From the NCBI RefSeq assembly GCF_900156415.1, contig NZ_FTNM01000002.1:434001-498000 (forward strand): DNA of 64,000 nt, written 5' to 3'. The notes below the pieces were generated by a model. The model worked only from the letters and a program-made list of their open reading frames with translations, was not told where the DNA came from and searched no databases. Source of the DNA: Pontibacter lucknowensis. Its GTDB lineage: Bacteria; Bacteroidota; Bacteroidia; Cytophagales; Hymenobacteraceae. The position numbers and the translations under genes are program-made. This document shows positions 8,735 through 17,405 of this stretch, one piece after another (the first letter of the stretch is position 1; the number at the start of each line of letters is the position of its first letter).

Positions 8735-9598
8735 ATGAGACAACTCAAGATAAGCAAACAGATCACCAACCGCGAAAGCCAGTCGCTGGACAAGTACCTT
8801 CAGGAGATTGGTAAAGTTGATTTGCTTACACCAGATGAGGAGGTATCGCTTGCTCAGAGGATCAAAGAGGGAGATCAGTTTGCACTTGAGAAATTAACGA
8901 AAGCCAACCTGCGTTTCGTTGTGTCGGTTGCCAAGCAGTATCAGAATCAGGGCCTTTCACTGGGCGACCTTATCAACGAAGGTAACCTTGGTCTGATCAA
9001 AGCTGCCAAGCGCTTCGACGAAACAAGAGGTTTCAAATTCATCTCATATGCAGTTTGGTGGATCCGTCAGTCTATTCTGCAGGCTTTGGCCGAGCAGTCT
9101 CGTATTGTGCGTCTGCCGCTGAACCGTGTTGGTTCTCTTAACAAGATCTCTAAGTCATTCTCTGAACTGGAGCAGAAATTTGAGCGTGAGCCTTCTCCGG
9201 AAGAGATCGCGGAGGTACTGGAGTTGACAACCGCTGAGGTTGTAGATACGCTTAAGATCTCTGGACGCCACGTCTCTGTAGATGCTCCGTTCGTGCAGGG
9301 CGAGGAAAACCGCCTGCTGGACGTGCTGGAGAATGAAGACGAAGAATCACCTGACACTGGTTTGATGAACGATTCGCTTCGCAAAGAAGTGCAGCGCGCA
9401 CTCTCGACCCTTACCAAGCGTGAGGCCGACGTGATTACGCTTTACTTCGGCCTGAACGGTGAGCATTCACTGACACTCGAGGAGATCGGGGAGAAGTTCA
9501 ACCTGACCCGTGAGCGGGTACGCCAGATCAAGGAGAAAGCCATCCGCAGACTGCGTCATACATCCAGAAGCAAGGCACTGAAGCCTTACCTGGGTTAA
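8735..9598 (+). CDS. rpoD: Primary RNA polymerase sigma factor, short Bacteroidota form
   Basis: 287 residues, far shorter than the proteobacterial RpoD because region 1.1 is missing. Region 1.2 has [20 protein letters not shown]. Region 2 has [20 protein letters not shown], then [17 protein letters not shown] and [20 protein letters not shown]. Region 3 lies at about 130-200. Region 4 has a helix-turn-helix, [20 protein letters not shown]. This class reads the TTTG/TAnnTTTG promoters found throughout the window. It is a single-gene unit closed by a terminator. A fair promoter candidate, GAACTTTG, lies near 8650. Confidence 0.96.
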   Translation: MRQLKISKQITNRESQSLDKYLQEIGKVDLLTPDEEVSLAQRIKEGDQFALEKLTKANLRFVVSVAKQYQNQGLSLGDLINEGNLGLIKAAKRFDETRGFKFISYAVWWIRQSILQALAEQSRIVRLPLNRVGSLNKISKSFSELEQKFEREPSPEEIAEVLELTTAEVVDTLKISGRHVSVDAPFVQGEENRLLDVLENEDEESPDTGLMNDSLRKEVQRALSTLTKREADVITLYFGLNGEHSLTLEEIGEKFNLTRERVRQIKEKAIRRLRHTSRSKALKPYLG

Positions 9599-9614
9599 GC
9601 AATAGTAACATGAC

Positions 9615-9645
9615 AAAGAGCCCTGTCCGTAAGGTCAGGGCTCTT
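9615..9645 (+). terminator. Terminator of rpoD
   Basis: An 11-bp stem (AAAGAGCCCTG / CAGGGCTCTTT), 16 nt after the stop codon. Confidence 0.9.
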
Positions 9646-9731
9646 TGCATTTGAGGCTATGCCGGCACGCTGTCTGCCGTGTTCAGGCTAATTAACATAG
9701 GAAGTATGCAGGCAGAGCATGAGAATTTTTG

Positions 9732-9739
9732 TATACTTG
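9732..9739 (+). promoter_or_regulatory. Promoter -7 element for trxB
   Basis: TATACTTG is one base from TAnnTTTG and lies 24 nt before the trxB ATG. It places the transcript start downstream of the first in-frame ATG (9719), which is why a later start was chosen for trxB. Confidence 0.5.
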
Positions 9740-9763
9740 CAACCAATTTCGATAAAGCACTAC

Positions 9764-10708
9764 ATGAACATGGAAATAGAAAAAGTAAAATGCCTGATCA
9801 TCGGTTCAGGTCCCGCTGGGTATACAGCAGCTATATATGCTTCCCGTGCCGGATTGAACCCTGTTTTGTATCAGGGATTGCAGCCTGGTGGTCAGCTTAC
9901 CATTACCAATGATGTAGAAAACTACCCTGGCTACCCAGATGGCATTAACGGTCCTCAGATGATGGAGGACTTTAAGCGTCAGGCGGAGCGTTTCGGTACA
10001 GATGTAAGGTATGGCATTGCAACTGCCGTAGATTTTTCGTCTCAGCCGCACAAAGTGACCATTGACGATCAGAAAGTAATTGAGGCACATACCGTGATCA
10101 TCTCAACTGGTGCATCTGCCAAGTGGTTGGGCATGGAGTCAGAAGCCCGCCTGAACGGTAATGGCGTGAGTGCCTGTGCCGTTTGCGATGGATTCTTTTA
10201 CCGTGGACAGGACGTGGCCATTGTAGGCGCCGGCGACACGGCGGCTGAGGAGGCAACCTACCTTTCCAACATCTGCAACAAGGTATACATGATCGTGCGA
10301 CGTGACGAAATGCGTGCGTCCACCATCATGCAGGAGCGTGTTAAGAAAACCAAGAACATTGAAATTCTCTGGAACTCTGTGACTGATGAGATCTTGGGCG
10401 AAGAGGTAGTAGATGCAGTCCGTGTACGAAATGTACTCACCGACGAGCTGCGCGAAATTCCTGTTAAGGGCTTTTTCGTGGCGATCGGGCACAAGCCTAA
10501 CTCCGATATCTTTGCAGATTACCTGAACCTGGACGAGAACGGTTATATCCGTACCATTCCGGGAACAAGCAAAACCAATATTGACGGGGTGTTTGCCTGC
10601 GGTGATGTGCAGGACTTTACCTACCGCCAGGCTGTGACAGCTGCCGGTTCAGGTTGTATGGCTGCGCTGGACGCCGAACGGTATCTGGCTGCTCAGGATT
10701 TGCACTAA
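9764..10708 (+). CDS. trxB: Thioredoxin-disulfide reductase
   Basis: 314 residues from 9764 (or 312 from the ATG at 9770). It transfers electrons from NADPH through FAD to thioredoxin. Seen in order: the FAD-binding GSGPAGYTAAIYASRAG (about 12-28), a GGQLTITNDVENYPGY stretch, the redox pair in CAVCDG (about 140), the NADPH-binding VGAGDTAAEEA (about 158), and the C-terminal FAD motif GVFACGDVQDFTYRQAVTAA. The length matches the low-molecular-weight bacterial type. It is monocistronic. Confidence 0.95.
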   Translation: MNMEIEKVKCLIIGSGPAGYTAAIYASRAGLNPVLYQGLQPGGQLTITNDVENYPGYPDGINGPQMMEDFKRQAERFGTDVRYGIATAVDFSSQPHKVTIDDQKVIEAHTVIISTGASAKWLGMESEARLNGNGVSACAVCDGFFYRGQDVAIVGAGDTAAEEATYLSNICNKVYMIVRRDEMRASTIMQERVKKTKNIEILWNSVTDEILGEEVVDAVRVRNVLTDELREIPVKGFFVAIGHKPNSDIFADYLNLDENGYIRTIPGTSKTNIDGVFACGDVQDFTYRQAVTAAGSGCMAALDAERYLAAQDLH

Positions 10709-10791
10709 AAATCACCTACATATCAAGCCTGCCAAGCATATTCTTTCTAGTTTGGTAAGGACTGACCACAATAAAATGGCGTTGCTGCAGT

Positions 10792-10799
10792 TAGTTTTG
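10792..10799 (+). promoter_or_regulatory. Promoter -7 element for the M23 peptidase-bshB1 unit
   Basis: TAGTTTTG fits TAnnTTTG, 44 nt before the peptidase start. No clear -33 box. Confidence 0.5.
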
Positions 10800-10843
10800 C
10801 GAGTTTGAGCTTATGAACGCGGCCCCGCCAAATATCCAATATA

Positions 10844-11893
10844 ATGCTAAAGTATAAAGCACCCCTTACGATTGCACTCTTTTTGCTCTGTCTTATAGCC
10901 GGGACGGACAGTGCCTTTGCTCAGGGTAAGGTCAAGGATCTATTTAAGGTAAAATCGCCTAAGATAGATTATGTTCGGCCTGACACCACTATTCTGATTA
11001 AGTACGAGGAGTTTCCGGAAGATGAATCGGATGCAGGCAAATCGATCTTCTTTAACCCGAAGCGAGAGCTTTCGATTGTTAGTGAAGATACTTCAGAGCT
11101 TGACTTAGGGGAGCAGCATATCGTGGAAGTATCGGAGGAGGTGCTGATCGACTCTGCCTGGATCAAGATAGCAGGTTACTATGCCATCTGGGATACCCGT
11201 AACATCAACCCGTACCGGATGGATGGGCGTCAGCTCAAAGATACAGTGGATATCACCTTATACGACCCGAGATCCAACCGTGATTATAAAATGCCTTTGG
11301 AAAAGACACCTGTCACAAGCCGTTTCGGACATAGGGGGTATCGCTGGCATTACGGTACTGATATTGACCTGAACACCGGCGACTCCATTTATGCCGCCTT
11401 TGACGGGGTGGTACGCATCAACAAGTGGGATGGCGGAGGTTATGGTAACTACATTGTGCTGCGCCATTACAACGGCCTGGAGACCCTCTACGGGCACATG
11501 AGTAAAACCATCGCAGAGACGGGACAGTTTGTAAAAGCCGGTGAAGTGATTGGTTTAGGTGGTAGCACCGGTCGAAGCTCCGGTCCCCACCTGCACTATG
11601 AAGTGCGCTACCAGGGCAATCCACTTGATCCGGAGCTGATGTATGACTTCCCTGACTATCTCCTCAAAGGACAGAGCTTCGTTATCACCTCTGCCTTGTT
11701 CAACTATTATAACAGGGCAAAGGGCAGTAGCAGCAGCGGCTCCCGCAAAGCTTCTTATCACAAAGTGCGAAGCGGCGATACCCTGTCAGGTATAGCAAAG
11801 CGCTACGGTGTGTCTGTGAGCCAGATAACCAAACTGAACGGCATCAGTACGCGTACCACCCTGAAGGTCGGGCGTTCGCTTCGAATCAAATAA
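10844..11893 (+). CDS. Secreted M23 metallopeptidase with C-terminal LysM domain
   Basis: 349 residues: a signal peptide (LTIALFLLCLIAGTDSAFAQ), an uncharacterised acidic region to about residue 150, then an M23/LytM peptidase (about 165-275). The zinc-site motifs are present: H..D in HYGTDIDLNTGD and HLH in SGPHLHYEVRYQGNPLDP. A LysM peptidoglycan-binding domain follows (about 305-349, YHKVRSGDTLSGIAKRYGVS). Such enzymes cut peptide cross-links in the cell wall during growth or division, or act as activators when degenerate; here the metal ligands look intact. It shares a transcript with bshB1, 13 nt downstream. Confidence 0.9.
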   Translation: MLKYKAPLTIALFLLCLIAGTDSAFAQGKVKDLFKVKSPKIDYVRPDTTILIKYEEFPEDESDAGKSIFFNPKRELSIVSEDTSELDLGEQHIVEVSEEVLIDSAWIKIAGYYAIWDTRNINPYRMDGRQLKDTVDITLYDPRSNRDYKMPLEKTPVTSRFGHRGYRWHYGTDIDLNTGDSIYAAFDGVVRINKWDGGGYGNYIVLRHYNGLETLYGHMSKTIAETGQFVKAGEVIGLGGSTGRSSGPHLHYEVRYQGNPLDPELMYDFPDYLLKGQSFVITSALFNYYNRAKGSSSSGSRKASYHKVRSGDTLSGIAKRYGVSVSQITKLNGISTRTTLKVGRSLRIK

Positions 11894-11906
11894 GAAAAAA
11901 TTGAAA

Positions 11907-12626
11907 ATGAAATTAGATATACTTGCCTTTGCCTCACACCCGGATGATGTAGAGCTTGGGTGTGCGGGTACACTGATAGCCCATATCGCCGCTGGCAAAA
12001 AGGCTGGGGTGGTGGACCTGACACGTGGTGAACTCGGTACGAGGGGCACACCTGCTGAGCGGGTGGCCGAAGCAGAGGAAGCCGCCAGGATCATGGGCCT
12101 CTCTGTTCGTGACAACCTTGGCTTTGCAGATGGATTTTTCGCCAACGACAAGGAGCACCAGTTGCAGATTGTGCGCAAGGTGCGCCAGTACCAACCTGAT
12201 ATCGTACTGATGAATGCGCTGCACGACAGGCACCCGGACCATGGTCGCGGAGCGGCCGTAGTAGCTGAAGCTTGCTTCCTGGCTGGTCTGAAGATGATCA
12301 AGACTTTAGGTGATGATGGTTTAGAGCAGCAGGCCTGGAGACCGAAGGCAATGTACAACTTCATTCAGGACCGCTACATCAAGCCTGACTTTGTGATGGA
12401 TGTGACGCCTCATTGGGAAAAGAAAATTGAAACCATCCGAGCCTTCAGAACGCAGTTCTATAATCCTGATGATAACTCTCCGAATACCTACATCTCGTCA
12501 CCGGAGTTCCTGGATTTTATCGAAGCCAGGGCTCGTGAGTATGGGCATGCAATTGGGGTAACCTTTGGTGAGGGCTTTACATCTGCCAAGCAGGTAGGGG
12601 TGCGCAACCTGTTTGATCTGATTTAA
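11907..12626 (+). CDS. bshB1: Bacillithiol biosynthesis deacetylase BshB1
   Basis: 239 residues from ATG at 11907; a TTG two codons earlier is in frame. The LmbE/PIG-L fold is clear from the zinc motif FASHPDDVELGCAGT and from HDRHPDHGRGAAVVAEA. The N-terminus, DLTRGELGTRGTPAERVAEA and the C-terminal GHAIGVTFGEGFTSAKQVGV are typical of BshB1, which removes the acetyl group from GlcNAc-malate on the way to the thiol bacillithiol. Bacillithiol is known in Cytophagales. The other bsh genes are not in the window. Confidence 0.9.
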   Translation: MKLDILAFASHPDDVELGCAGTLIAHIAAGKKAGVVDLTRGELGTRGTPAERVAEAEEAARIMGLSVRDNLGFADGFFANDKEHQLQIVRKVRQYQPDIVLMNALHDRHPDHGRGAAVVAEACFLAGLKMIKTLGDDGLEQQAWRPKAMYNFIQDRYIKPDFVMDVTPHWEKKIETIRAFRTQFYNPDDNSPNTYISSPEFLDFIEARAREYGHAIGVTFGEGFTSAKQVGVRNLFDLI

Positions 12627-12648
12627 TTCCCATAATAAGTATACAAGC

Positions 12649-12680
12649 AGAAGGGGCCGGTCATATGACCGGCCCCTTCT
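12649..12680. terminator. Bidirectional terminator, perfect 32-nt palindrome
   Basis: AGAAGGGGCCGGTCAT followed by its exact reverse complement lies between convergent bshB1 (plus) and accC (minus), with T-rich sequence on the plus side. Confidence 0.92.
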
Positions 12681-12703
12681 GTTATTTTAGAATAAGCTAT
12701 ACC

Positions 12704-14206
12704 TTATTTTACTCTGTTTTTGCGCCAGTTAGAAACCGTGCCATTTTGGGTGCCGGTGCTCGACGCACTTGCTTTAGGCTTGTTGTTTCCTAGCAGCATA
12801 GCGGCCAGTACTGCAGCTATTTCATCTGCGTCTTCGGTTGGTTTTGGCTCCAGTACGCTTGGGCTAAAGTAGCGCTCAATGAATTTGGTGTCGAAATTGC
12901 CTGAAACAAAGGCTTCGTGCTGCAGCACAAATGTGCCAAAAGGAAGGGTCGTCTCTATACCTGTGATCTTGTATTCATCAATGGCGCGCAGCATTTTCTC
13001 AATGGCTTCCTGGCGGTCTTTTCCGAAGGTAACCAGTTTTGCGATCATCGGGTCATAGTAGATCGGAATGTCCATGCCTTGCTCGAAGCCATCGTCTACG
13101 CGCACACCAAGCCCTTGTGGACGAACGTAAGTTTCCAAACGGCCGATATCTGGCAGGAAGTTGTTGGCAGGATCTTCGGCATATACCCGTAGTTCCAGTG
13201 CATGGCCGTTTATGGTCAGGTCTTCCTGGCGAAAGCTGAGCGGATTGCCCTCTGCAATTAATATCTGCTCTTTAACCAGGTCCAGACCCGTGATCTGCTC
13301 TGTTACCGGATGCTCTACCTGCAGACGGGTGTTCATTTCCAGGAAGTAGAAGTTCAGGTTCTCATCTACCAGGAACTCTACTGTACCGGCACCCACGTAG
13401 TCGCAGGCTTTGGCCACATCCACGGCGCATCGGCCCATTTCATCGCGAAGTTCGGGCGTGAGGACAGCAGAAGGAGCTTCTTCGATCACTTTCTGGTGAC
13501 GACGTTGAATAGAACACTCTCTCTCAAAAAGATGGACGATGTTGCCGTGCGTATCGCCTAGTACCTGTATTTCGATGTGACGGGGAGAGCCAATGTATTT
13601 TTCGATGAAGACAGAGCCGTCGCCAAAAGCAGATGTTGCTTCGCTCACAGCTAGTTTCATTTGCTCTTCAAAAACATCCACGCTTTCCACTACACGCATA
13701 CCTTTACCGCCACCACCGGCACTGGCCTTGATCAGGATCGGGAAACCTACATTTGAAGCAATTTCCTTGGCTTCTTCCACATCCGAAATAGCCTCTTCAG
13801 TGCCCGGTACCATCGGGATTTTGTATTTGGCAACAGCGGCTTTGGCGGCCAGCTTACTTCCCATCAGCTCAATGGCTTCAGGTGAGGGACCGATAAAGAT
13901 CAGACCTGCCTCCTGCACTTTACGTGCAAAATTTGCGTTCTCAGAAAGAAAGCCATAGCCTGGATGGATCGCATCAACCTGCAGGCGCTTGCATACATCA
14001 ATGATGACATCACCCCGCAGGTATGATTCATTTGACTTGGGTCCACCTACGCAAACAGCTTCGTCAGCGTAGCGTACATGCAGGGCGTTGCGGTCGGCCT
14101 CGCTGTAGATGGCTACTGTGCTGATACCCATTTCTTTGGCGGAACGCATCACACGCAGCGCTATTTCACCACGGTTTGCTACCAGTATCTTCTTGATTTT
14201 TCTCAT
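12704..14206 (-). CDS. accC: Acetyl-CoA carboxylase, biotin carboxylase subunit
   Basis: 500 residues from the ATG at 14206; the frame stays open 21 codons further, but MRKIKKILVANRGEIALRV is the standard N-terminus. It carboxylates biotin with ATP and bicarbonate. The ATP-grasp core is visible: ASAGGGGKGMRVV (glycine-rich loop), EKYIGSPRHIEIQVLGD, and EMNTRLQVEHPVTE with the catalytic Glu/Arg. It is about 50 residues longer than the typical 450, because of a low-complexity C-terminal tail (NNKPKASASSTGTQNG). accB is not adjacent. The tail suggests a pyruvate- or propionyl-type carboxylase subunit as an alternative. Confidence 0.88.
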   Translation of the reverse strand: MRKIKKILVANRGEIALRVMRSAKEMGISTVAIYSEADRNALHVRYADEAVCVGGPKSNESYLRGDVIIDVCKRLQVDAIHPGYGFLSENANFARKVQEAGLIFIGPSPEAIELMGSKLAAKAAVAKYKIPMVPGTEEAISDVEEAKEIASNVGFPILIKASAGGGGKGMRVVESVDVFEEQMKLAVSEATSAFGDGSVFIEKYIGSPRHIEIQVLGDTHGNIVHLFERECSIQRRHQKVIEEAPSAVLTPELRDEMGRCAVDVAKACDYVGAGTVEFLVDENLNFYFLEMNTRLQVEHPVTEQITGLDLVKEQILIAEGNPLSFRQEDLTINGHALELRVYAEDPANNFLPDIGRLETYVRPQGLGVRVDDGFEQGMDIPIYYDPMIAKLVTFGKDRQEAIEKMLRAIDEYKITGIETTLPFGTFVLQHEAFVSGNFDTKFIERYFSPSVLEPKPTEDADEIAAVLAAMLLGNNKPKASASSTGTQNGTVSNWRKNRVK

Positions 14207-14250
14207 GCAGGAGCTAAGCTTTATTTTCTTCAAAGAAACAGTATAACAGG

Positions 14251-14258
14251 CAAACTTA
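14251..14258 (-). promoter_or_regulatory. Promoter -7 element for accC
   Basis: The minus strand reads TAAGTTTG, fitting TAnnTTTG, 44 nt before the accC ATG. This supports the shorter accC start. Confidence 0.5.
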
Positions 14259-14322
14259 AAAATGAGCACCCGAAAAAGGAGCGGTAGGAGTATTAGAAAT
14301 TGTTTATGAATCTATAAAATCA

Positions 14323-14330
14323 TAAATTTG
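14323..14330 (+). promoter_or_regulatory. Promoter -7 element for the alpha-oxoamine synthase gene
   Basis: TAAATTTG fits TAnnTTTG, 84 nt before the GTG start; ATTG lies at the -33 position. Confidence 0.5.
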
Positions 14331-14414
14331 CAGGCATTATACTTAGAACTGAATATATAGTATAACTAGCTATATAAGAACCTTAAATTATCCCGAAACT
14401 TAATTAAACACAAG

Positions 14415-15653
14415 GTGGATTTATTTGAAAAGTTGTTGACCAACAGAGGTCCGTTAGGCAGCCACTCACATTATGCGCATGGCTATTTCACGTTTCCAAA
14501 GCTTGAGGGGGAGATCGCTCCGCGCATGAAGTTCAGGGGCAAGGAGGTACTTACCTGGAGCCTTAACAACTACCTGGGTCTGGCTAATCACCCGGAAGTG
14601 CGTAAAGCTGACGCTGAAGCCGCTGCTGAGTGGGGTATGGCCTACCCGATGGGTGCCCGTATTATGTCCGGTAACTCAAACATGCACGAAAAGCTGGAGT
14701 CTGACCTGGCTGAATTTGTGCAGAAGCCTGACGCCCTGTTGTTGAACTTCGGTTACCAAGGTGTTGTGTCGATCATTGATGCGCTGGTGGATCGCCATGA
14801 TGTGATCGTTTACGACGCAGAATCGCACGCTTGTATCATTGACGGTGTACGTCTGCACCAAGGCAAGCGCTTTGTTTACGCTCACAACGACATGGCAAGC
14901 CTTGAAAAGCAATTGGAGCGTGCTACACGCTGGGCTGAAAATACAGGCGGGGCCATTCTAGTGATCACTGAAGGCGTATTTGGTATGTCTGGTAACCTGG
15001 GCAAACTGAAAGAAGTGGTTGACCTGAAGAAAAAATTCCAGTTTAGACTACTGGTTGACGACGCACATGGTTTTGGTACCATGGGTAAGACCGGTGCCGG
15101 TACAGGTGAGCATCTGGGTGTGCAGGACGGTATCGACGTATACTTCTCTACTTTTGCCAAGTCTATGGCCAGCATCGGTGCCTTCGTGGCTGCTGATGAG
15201 CAGGTGGTAGAGTACCTGCGCTACAACATGCGCTCCCAGATCTTTGCCAAGTCGCTTCCTATGCCGTTGACAGTTGGTGCTATCAAGCGTTTGGAATTGC
15301 TGCGCACGCAGCCAGAGCTGAAGGACAAATTGTGGGAGGTGGTAAATGCACTGCAGACTGGTCTTCGCGGAAAAGGCTTCAATATCGGTACAACTGAGTC
15401 GCCAGTAACGCCAGTATTCCTGAACGGTCAGATTCCTGATGCTACCCAGCTGACACTGGATCTTCGTGAGAACTACAACATCTTCTGTTCTATCGTGGTG
15501 TATCCGGTAGTGCCGAAGGATGTGATCATGCTGCGTCTTATCCCAACTGCCGTGCACACGCTCGATGATGTGAAGGAGACGATCGATGCATTTGAAAAGA
15601 TTGCACAAAAACTAGATAAAGGTCTATACTCAAAGGCCTCTGTGTCCGCTTAA
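14415..15653 (+). CDS. Alpha-oxoamine synthase family PLP enzyme (serine palmitoyltransferase or cysteate acyltransferase type)
   Basis: 412 residues from a GTG start. A PLP-dependent fold I enzyme that condenses an amino acid with an acyl thioester. Seen: SLNNYLGLANHPEVR, GARIMSGNSNMHEKLE, LLNFGYQGVVS, the PLP-contacting DDAHGFGTMG, and the Schiff-base lysine in FSTFAKSMASIGAF. It is closer to long-chain base synthases than to BioF or Kbl because of the N-terminal GPLGSHSHYAHGYFTFPKLEGE and the absence of threonine-pathway neighbours. Likely product: a sphinganine-type ketone (from serine) or a capnine precursor (from cysteate) for membrane lipids; the substrate cannot be told from sequence by eye. 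Confidence 0.75.
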   Translation: MDLFEKLLTNRGPLGSHSHYAHGYFTFPKLEGEIAPRMKFRGKEVLTWSLNNYLGLANHPEVRKADAEAAAEWGMAYPMGARIMSGNSNMHEKLESDLAEFVQKPDALLLNFGYQGVVSIIDALVDRHDVIVYDAESHACIIDGVRLHQGKRFVYAHNDMASLEKQLERATRWAENTGGAILVITEGVFGMSGNLGKLKEVVDLKKKFQFRLLVDDAHGFGTMGKTGAGTGEHLGVQDGIDVYFSTFAKSMASIGAFVAADEQVVEYLRYNMRSQIFAKSLPMPLTVGAIKRLELLRTQPELKDKLWEVVNALQTGLRGKGFNIGTTESPVTPVFLNGQIPDATQLTLDLRENYNIFCSIVVYPVVPKDVIMLRLIPTAVHTLDDVKETIDAFEKIAQKLDKGLYSKASVSA

Positions 15654-15759
15654 GTTGATTTAAAGGCATATATTAAAGTTTGCTAATCTTTGCATGTTAT
15701 CATTTAATGTGTATATTGGAGCAGTAAAAACAAATGTTTCACTATAATAAACACCTCAA

Positions 15760-15951
15760 ATGAACAACAACTTTGGCAAACTCAAGGACCTTGTAATGTC
15801 GTTGGAAGCTGACTTCGAAAAATTCTACGACAAGAACAATGCAGCTGCCGGTACTCGCGTACGTAAAGGCATGCAGGACCTGAAAAACATGGCTCAGGAC
15901 ATCCGTAAGGAAGTTCAGGACATGAAAAACAGCACTACTGAGAAGAAATAA
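15760..15951 (+). CDS. Histone H1-like protein (Hc1 family)
   Basis: 63 residues, MNNNFGKLKDLVMSLEADFEKF, then NAAAGTRVRKGMQDLKNMAQ and a lysine-rich helix. This is the short histone H1-like (Hc1) family widespread in Bacteroidota, expected to bind DNA in the nucleoid. Unlike chlamydial Hc1 it has no long lysine/alanine tail. It has its own short transcript, ended by a strong terminator; an imperfect promoter-like TAATCTTTG lies near 15687. Confidence 0.85.
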   Translation: MNNNFGKLKDLVMSLEADFEKFYDKNNAAAGTRVRKGMQDLKNMAQDIRKEVQDMKNSTTEKK

Positions 15952-15974
15952 GTAACTGTTTAAGCAATAGCAAC

Positions 15975-16006
15975 AAAAAAGGTGATCTGAAAAGATCACC
16001 TTTTTT
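15975..16006. terminator. Bidirectional terminator
   Basis: AAAAAAGGTGATCT, a 4-nt loop, then AGATCACCTTTTTT, between the convergent histone-like gene and tyrS. Confidence 0.95.
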
Positions 16007-16029
16007 GTTTATAAGTAACTGTTAATTAG

Positions 16030-17334
16030 TTAGTTAACTGACACTAGGAAATAGTTTTTCTTTCCTTTCTGAATGACCAGGTATTTCTCCTGTAGCAGCT
16101 CGTAGTTTACTGGCTCTTCCGTGCCCTGAATTTTCTGACGGTTGATACTGACGCCTCCATTCTTGATCATGCGCTTGGCTTCGCCCTTCGATTCGAAAAT
16201 CTGGCCTCCCGTCACGTCAGAAAGTAAATCGCTTACCGTAGCTGCTCCTTCGTAGTTTCCACGGCTTACTTCTATTTGCGGTACGCCTTCGAAAACAGAT
16301 AGCAAAACATCCTCTTTTAGGCCTTTTAGCGTCTCTAAATCGCCTTTTCCAAATAAAATTTCAGATGCATCTACTGCTGAATTGTAGTCTTCTTCGGAAT
16401 GAACGCGAATTGTAACATCTTTAGCCAGGGCTTTTTGCAGTACACGCAGGTGAGGAGCCTGTTTGTGCTCTTCCGTCAGGCGTTCAATTTCGTCCTGTGG
16501 CAGTAGCGTATATACCTTGATCAGCTTCTCAGCCTCTTCATCCGACAGGTTGAGCCAGAACTGGTAAAACTTGTAAGGTGAGGTATAAGCCGGGTCGAGC
16601 CATACGTTACCACCCTCGGACTTGCCAAATTTAGTACCATCCGATTTGGTCACCAATTTACCTACCAGTGCGAAAGCTTTGCCATCGTCGATACGGCGGA
16701 TCAACTCAGTACCTGTGGTGATATTTCCCCACTGGTCAGAGGCGCCCATTTGCAGACGCACGTTCTTGTTCTTGTACAGATGGTAAAAATCGTAGCCTTG
16801 TATAAGCTGGTAAGAGAATTCAGTAAAGGAAAGACCTTCAGCACGGTTGCCTTCTTCGTCTGCGCTGATACGCTTCTTCACCGAGTCCTTGGCCATCATG
16901 TAGTTCACGGTAAGGTGCTTGCCTACTTCACGCAGGAAGCCCAGGAAGCTGAACTCTTTAAACCAATCGTAGTTGTTCACGATCTCGGCAGCGTTGTCGC
17001 CGCAATTGAAGTCCAGGAATTTCTCAAGCTGCTTGCGTATACCTGCCTGGTTGGCCTGCAAGGTCGCTTCGTCCAACAGATTGCGCTCCGCTGATTTGCC
17101 CGATGGGTCGCCAATCATGCCGGTGGCACCGCCTACCAGCGCGATTGGCTTGTGGCCCGCACGCTGCAGATGCACCAGCAGCATAATGGTGGCCAGGTTG
17201 CCGATGTGCAGGGAGGACGCCGTCGGGTCAAAACCGATGTAGCCCGTTGTCATGCCAGAAGCAAGCTGTTCTTCTGTACCAGGCATGAAATCGTGGAGCA
17301 TGCCTCTCCATCTTAATTCTTCTATCAGATTCAT
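16030..17334 (-). CDS. tyrS: Tyrosyl-tRNA synthetase
   Basis: 434 residues, class I. It shows the HIGH-type motif in [14 protein letters not shown] (about 40-53), the tyrosine pocket around [20 protein letters not shown] and [18 protein letters not shown], and a KMSKS-type loop written KFGKS in [20 protein letters not shown]-terminal S4 RNA-binding domain (about 365-430, [14 protein letters not shown]) completes the usual bacterial TyrRS-1 layout. It charges tRNA-Tyr. It is monocistronic with its own promoter. Confidence 0.96.
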   Translation of the reverse strand: MNLIEELRWRGMLHDFMPGTEEQLASGMTTGYIGFDPTASSLHIGNLATIMLLVHLQRAGHKPIALVGGATGMIGDPSGKSAERNLLDEATLQANQAGIRKQLEKFLDFNCGDNAAEIVNNYDWFKEFSFLGFLREVGKHLTVNYMMAKDSVKKRISADEEGNRAEGLSFTEFSYQLIQGYDFYHLYKNKNVRLQMGASDQWGNITTGTELIRRIDDGKAFALVGKLVTKSDGTKFGKSEGGNVWLDPAYTSPYKFYQFWLNLSDEEAEKLIKVYTLLPQDEIERLTEEHKQAPHLRVLQKALAKDVTIRVHSEEDYNSAVDASEILFGKGDLETLKGLKEDVLLSVFEGVPQIEVSRGNYEGAATVSDLLSDVTGGQIFESKGEAKRMIKNGGVSINRQKIQGTEEPVNYELLQEKYLVIQKGKKNYFLVSVN

Positions 17335-17362
17335 GTAAGCCTAAAAAATCGTCTGTTCAGGG

Positions 17363-17370
17363 CAAATATA
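17363..17370 (-). promoter_or_regulatory. Promoter -7 element for tyrS
   Basis: The minus strand reads TATATTTG, an exact TAnnTTTG match, 28 nt before the ATG. Confidence 0.6.
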
Positions 17371-17405
17371 GGAAAGAGTTGGCAGAATAGCGGTCTCTCA
17401 TCCGC

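Noticed and set aside
9719-9763. Longer trxB starting at 9719
   Set aside because: A TATACTTG promoter box lies inside this stretch and the FAD motif is normally within the first 20 residues.
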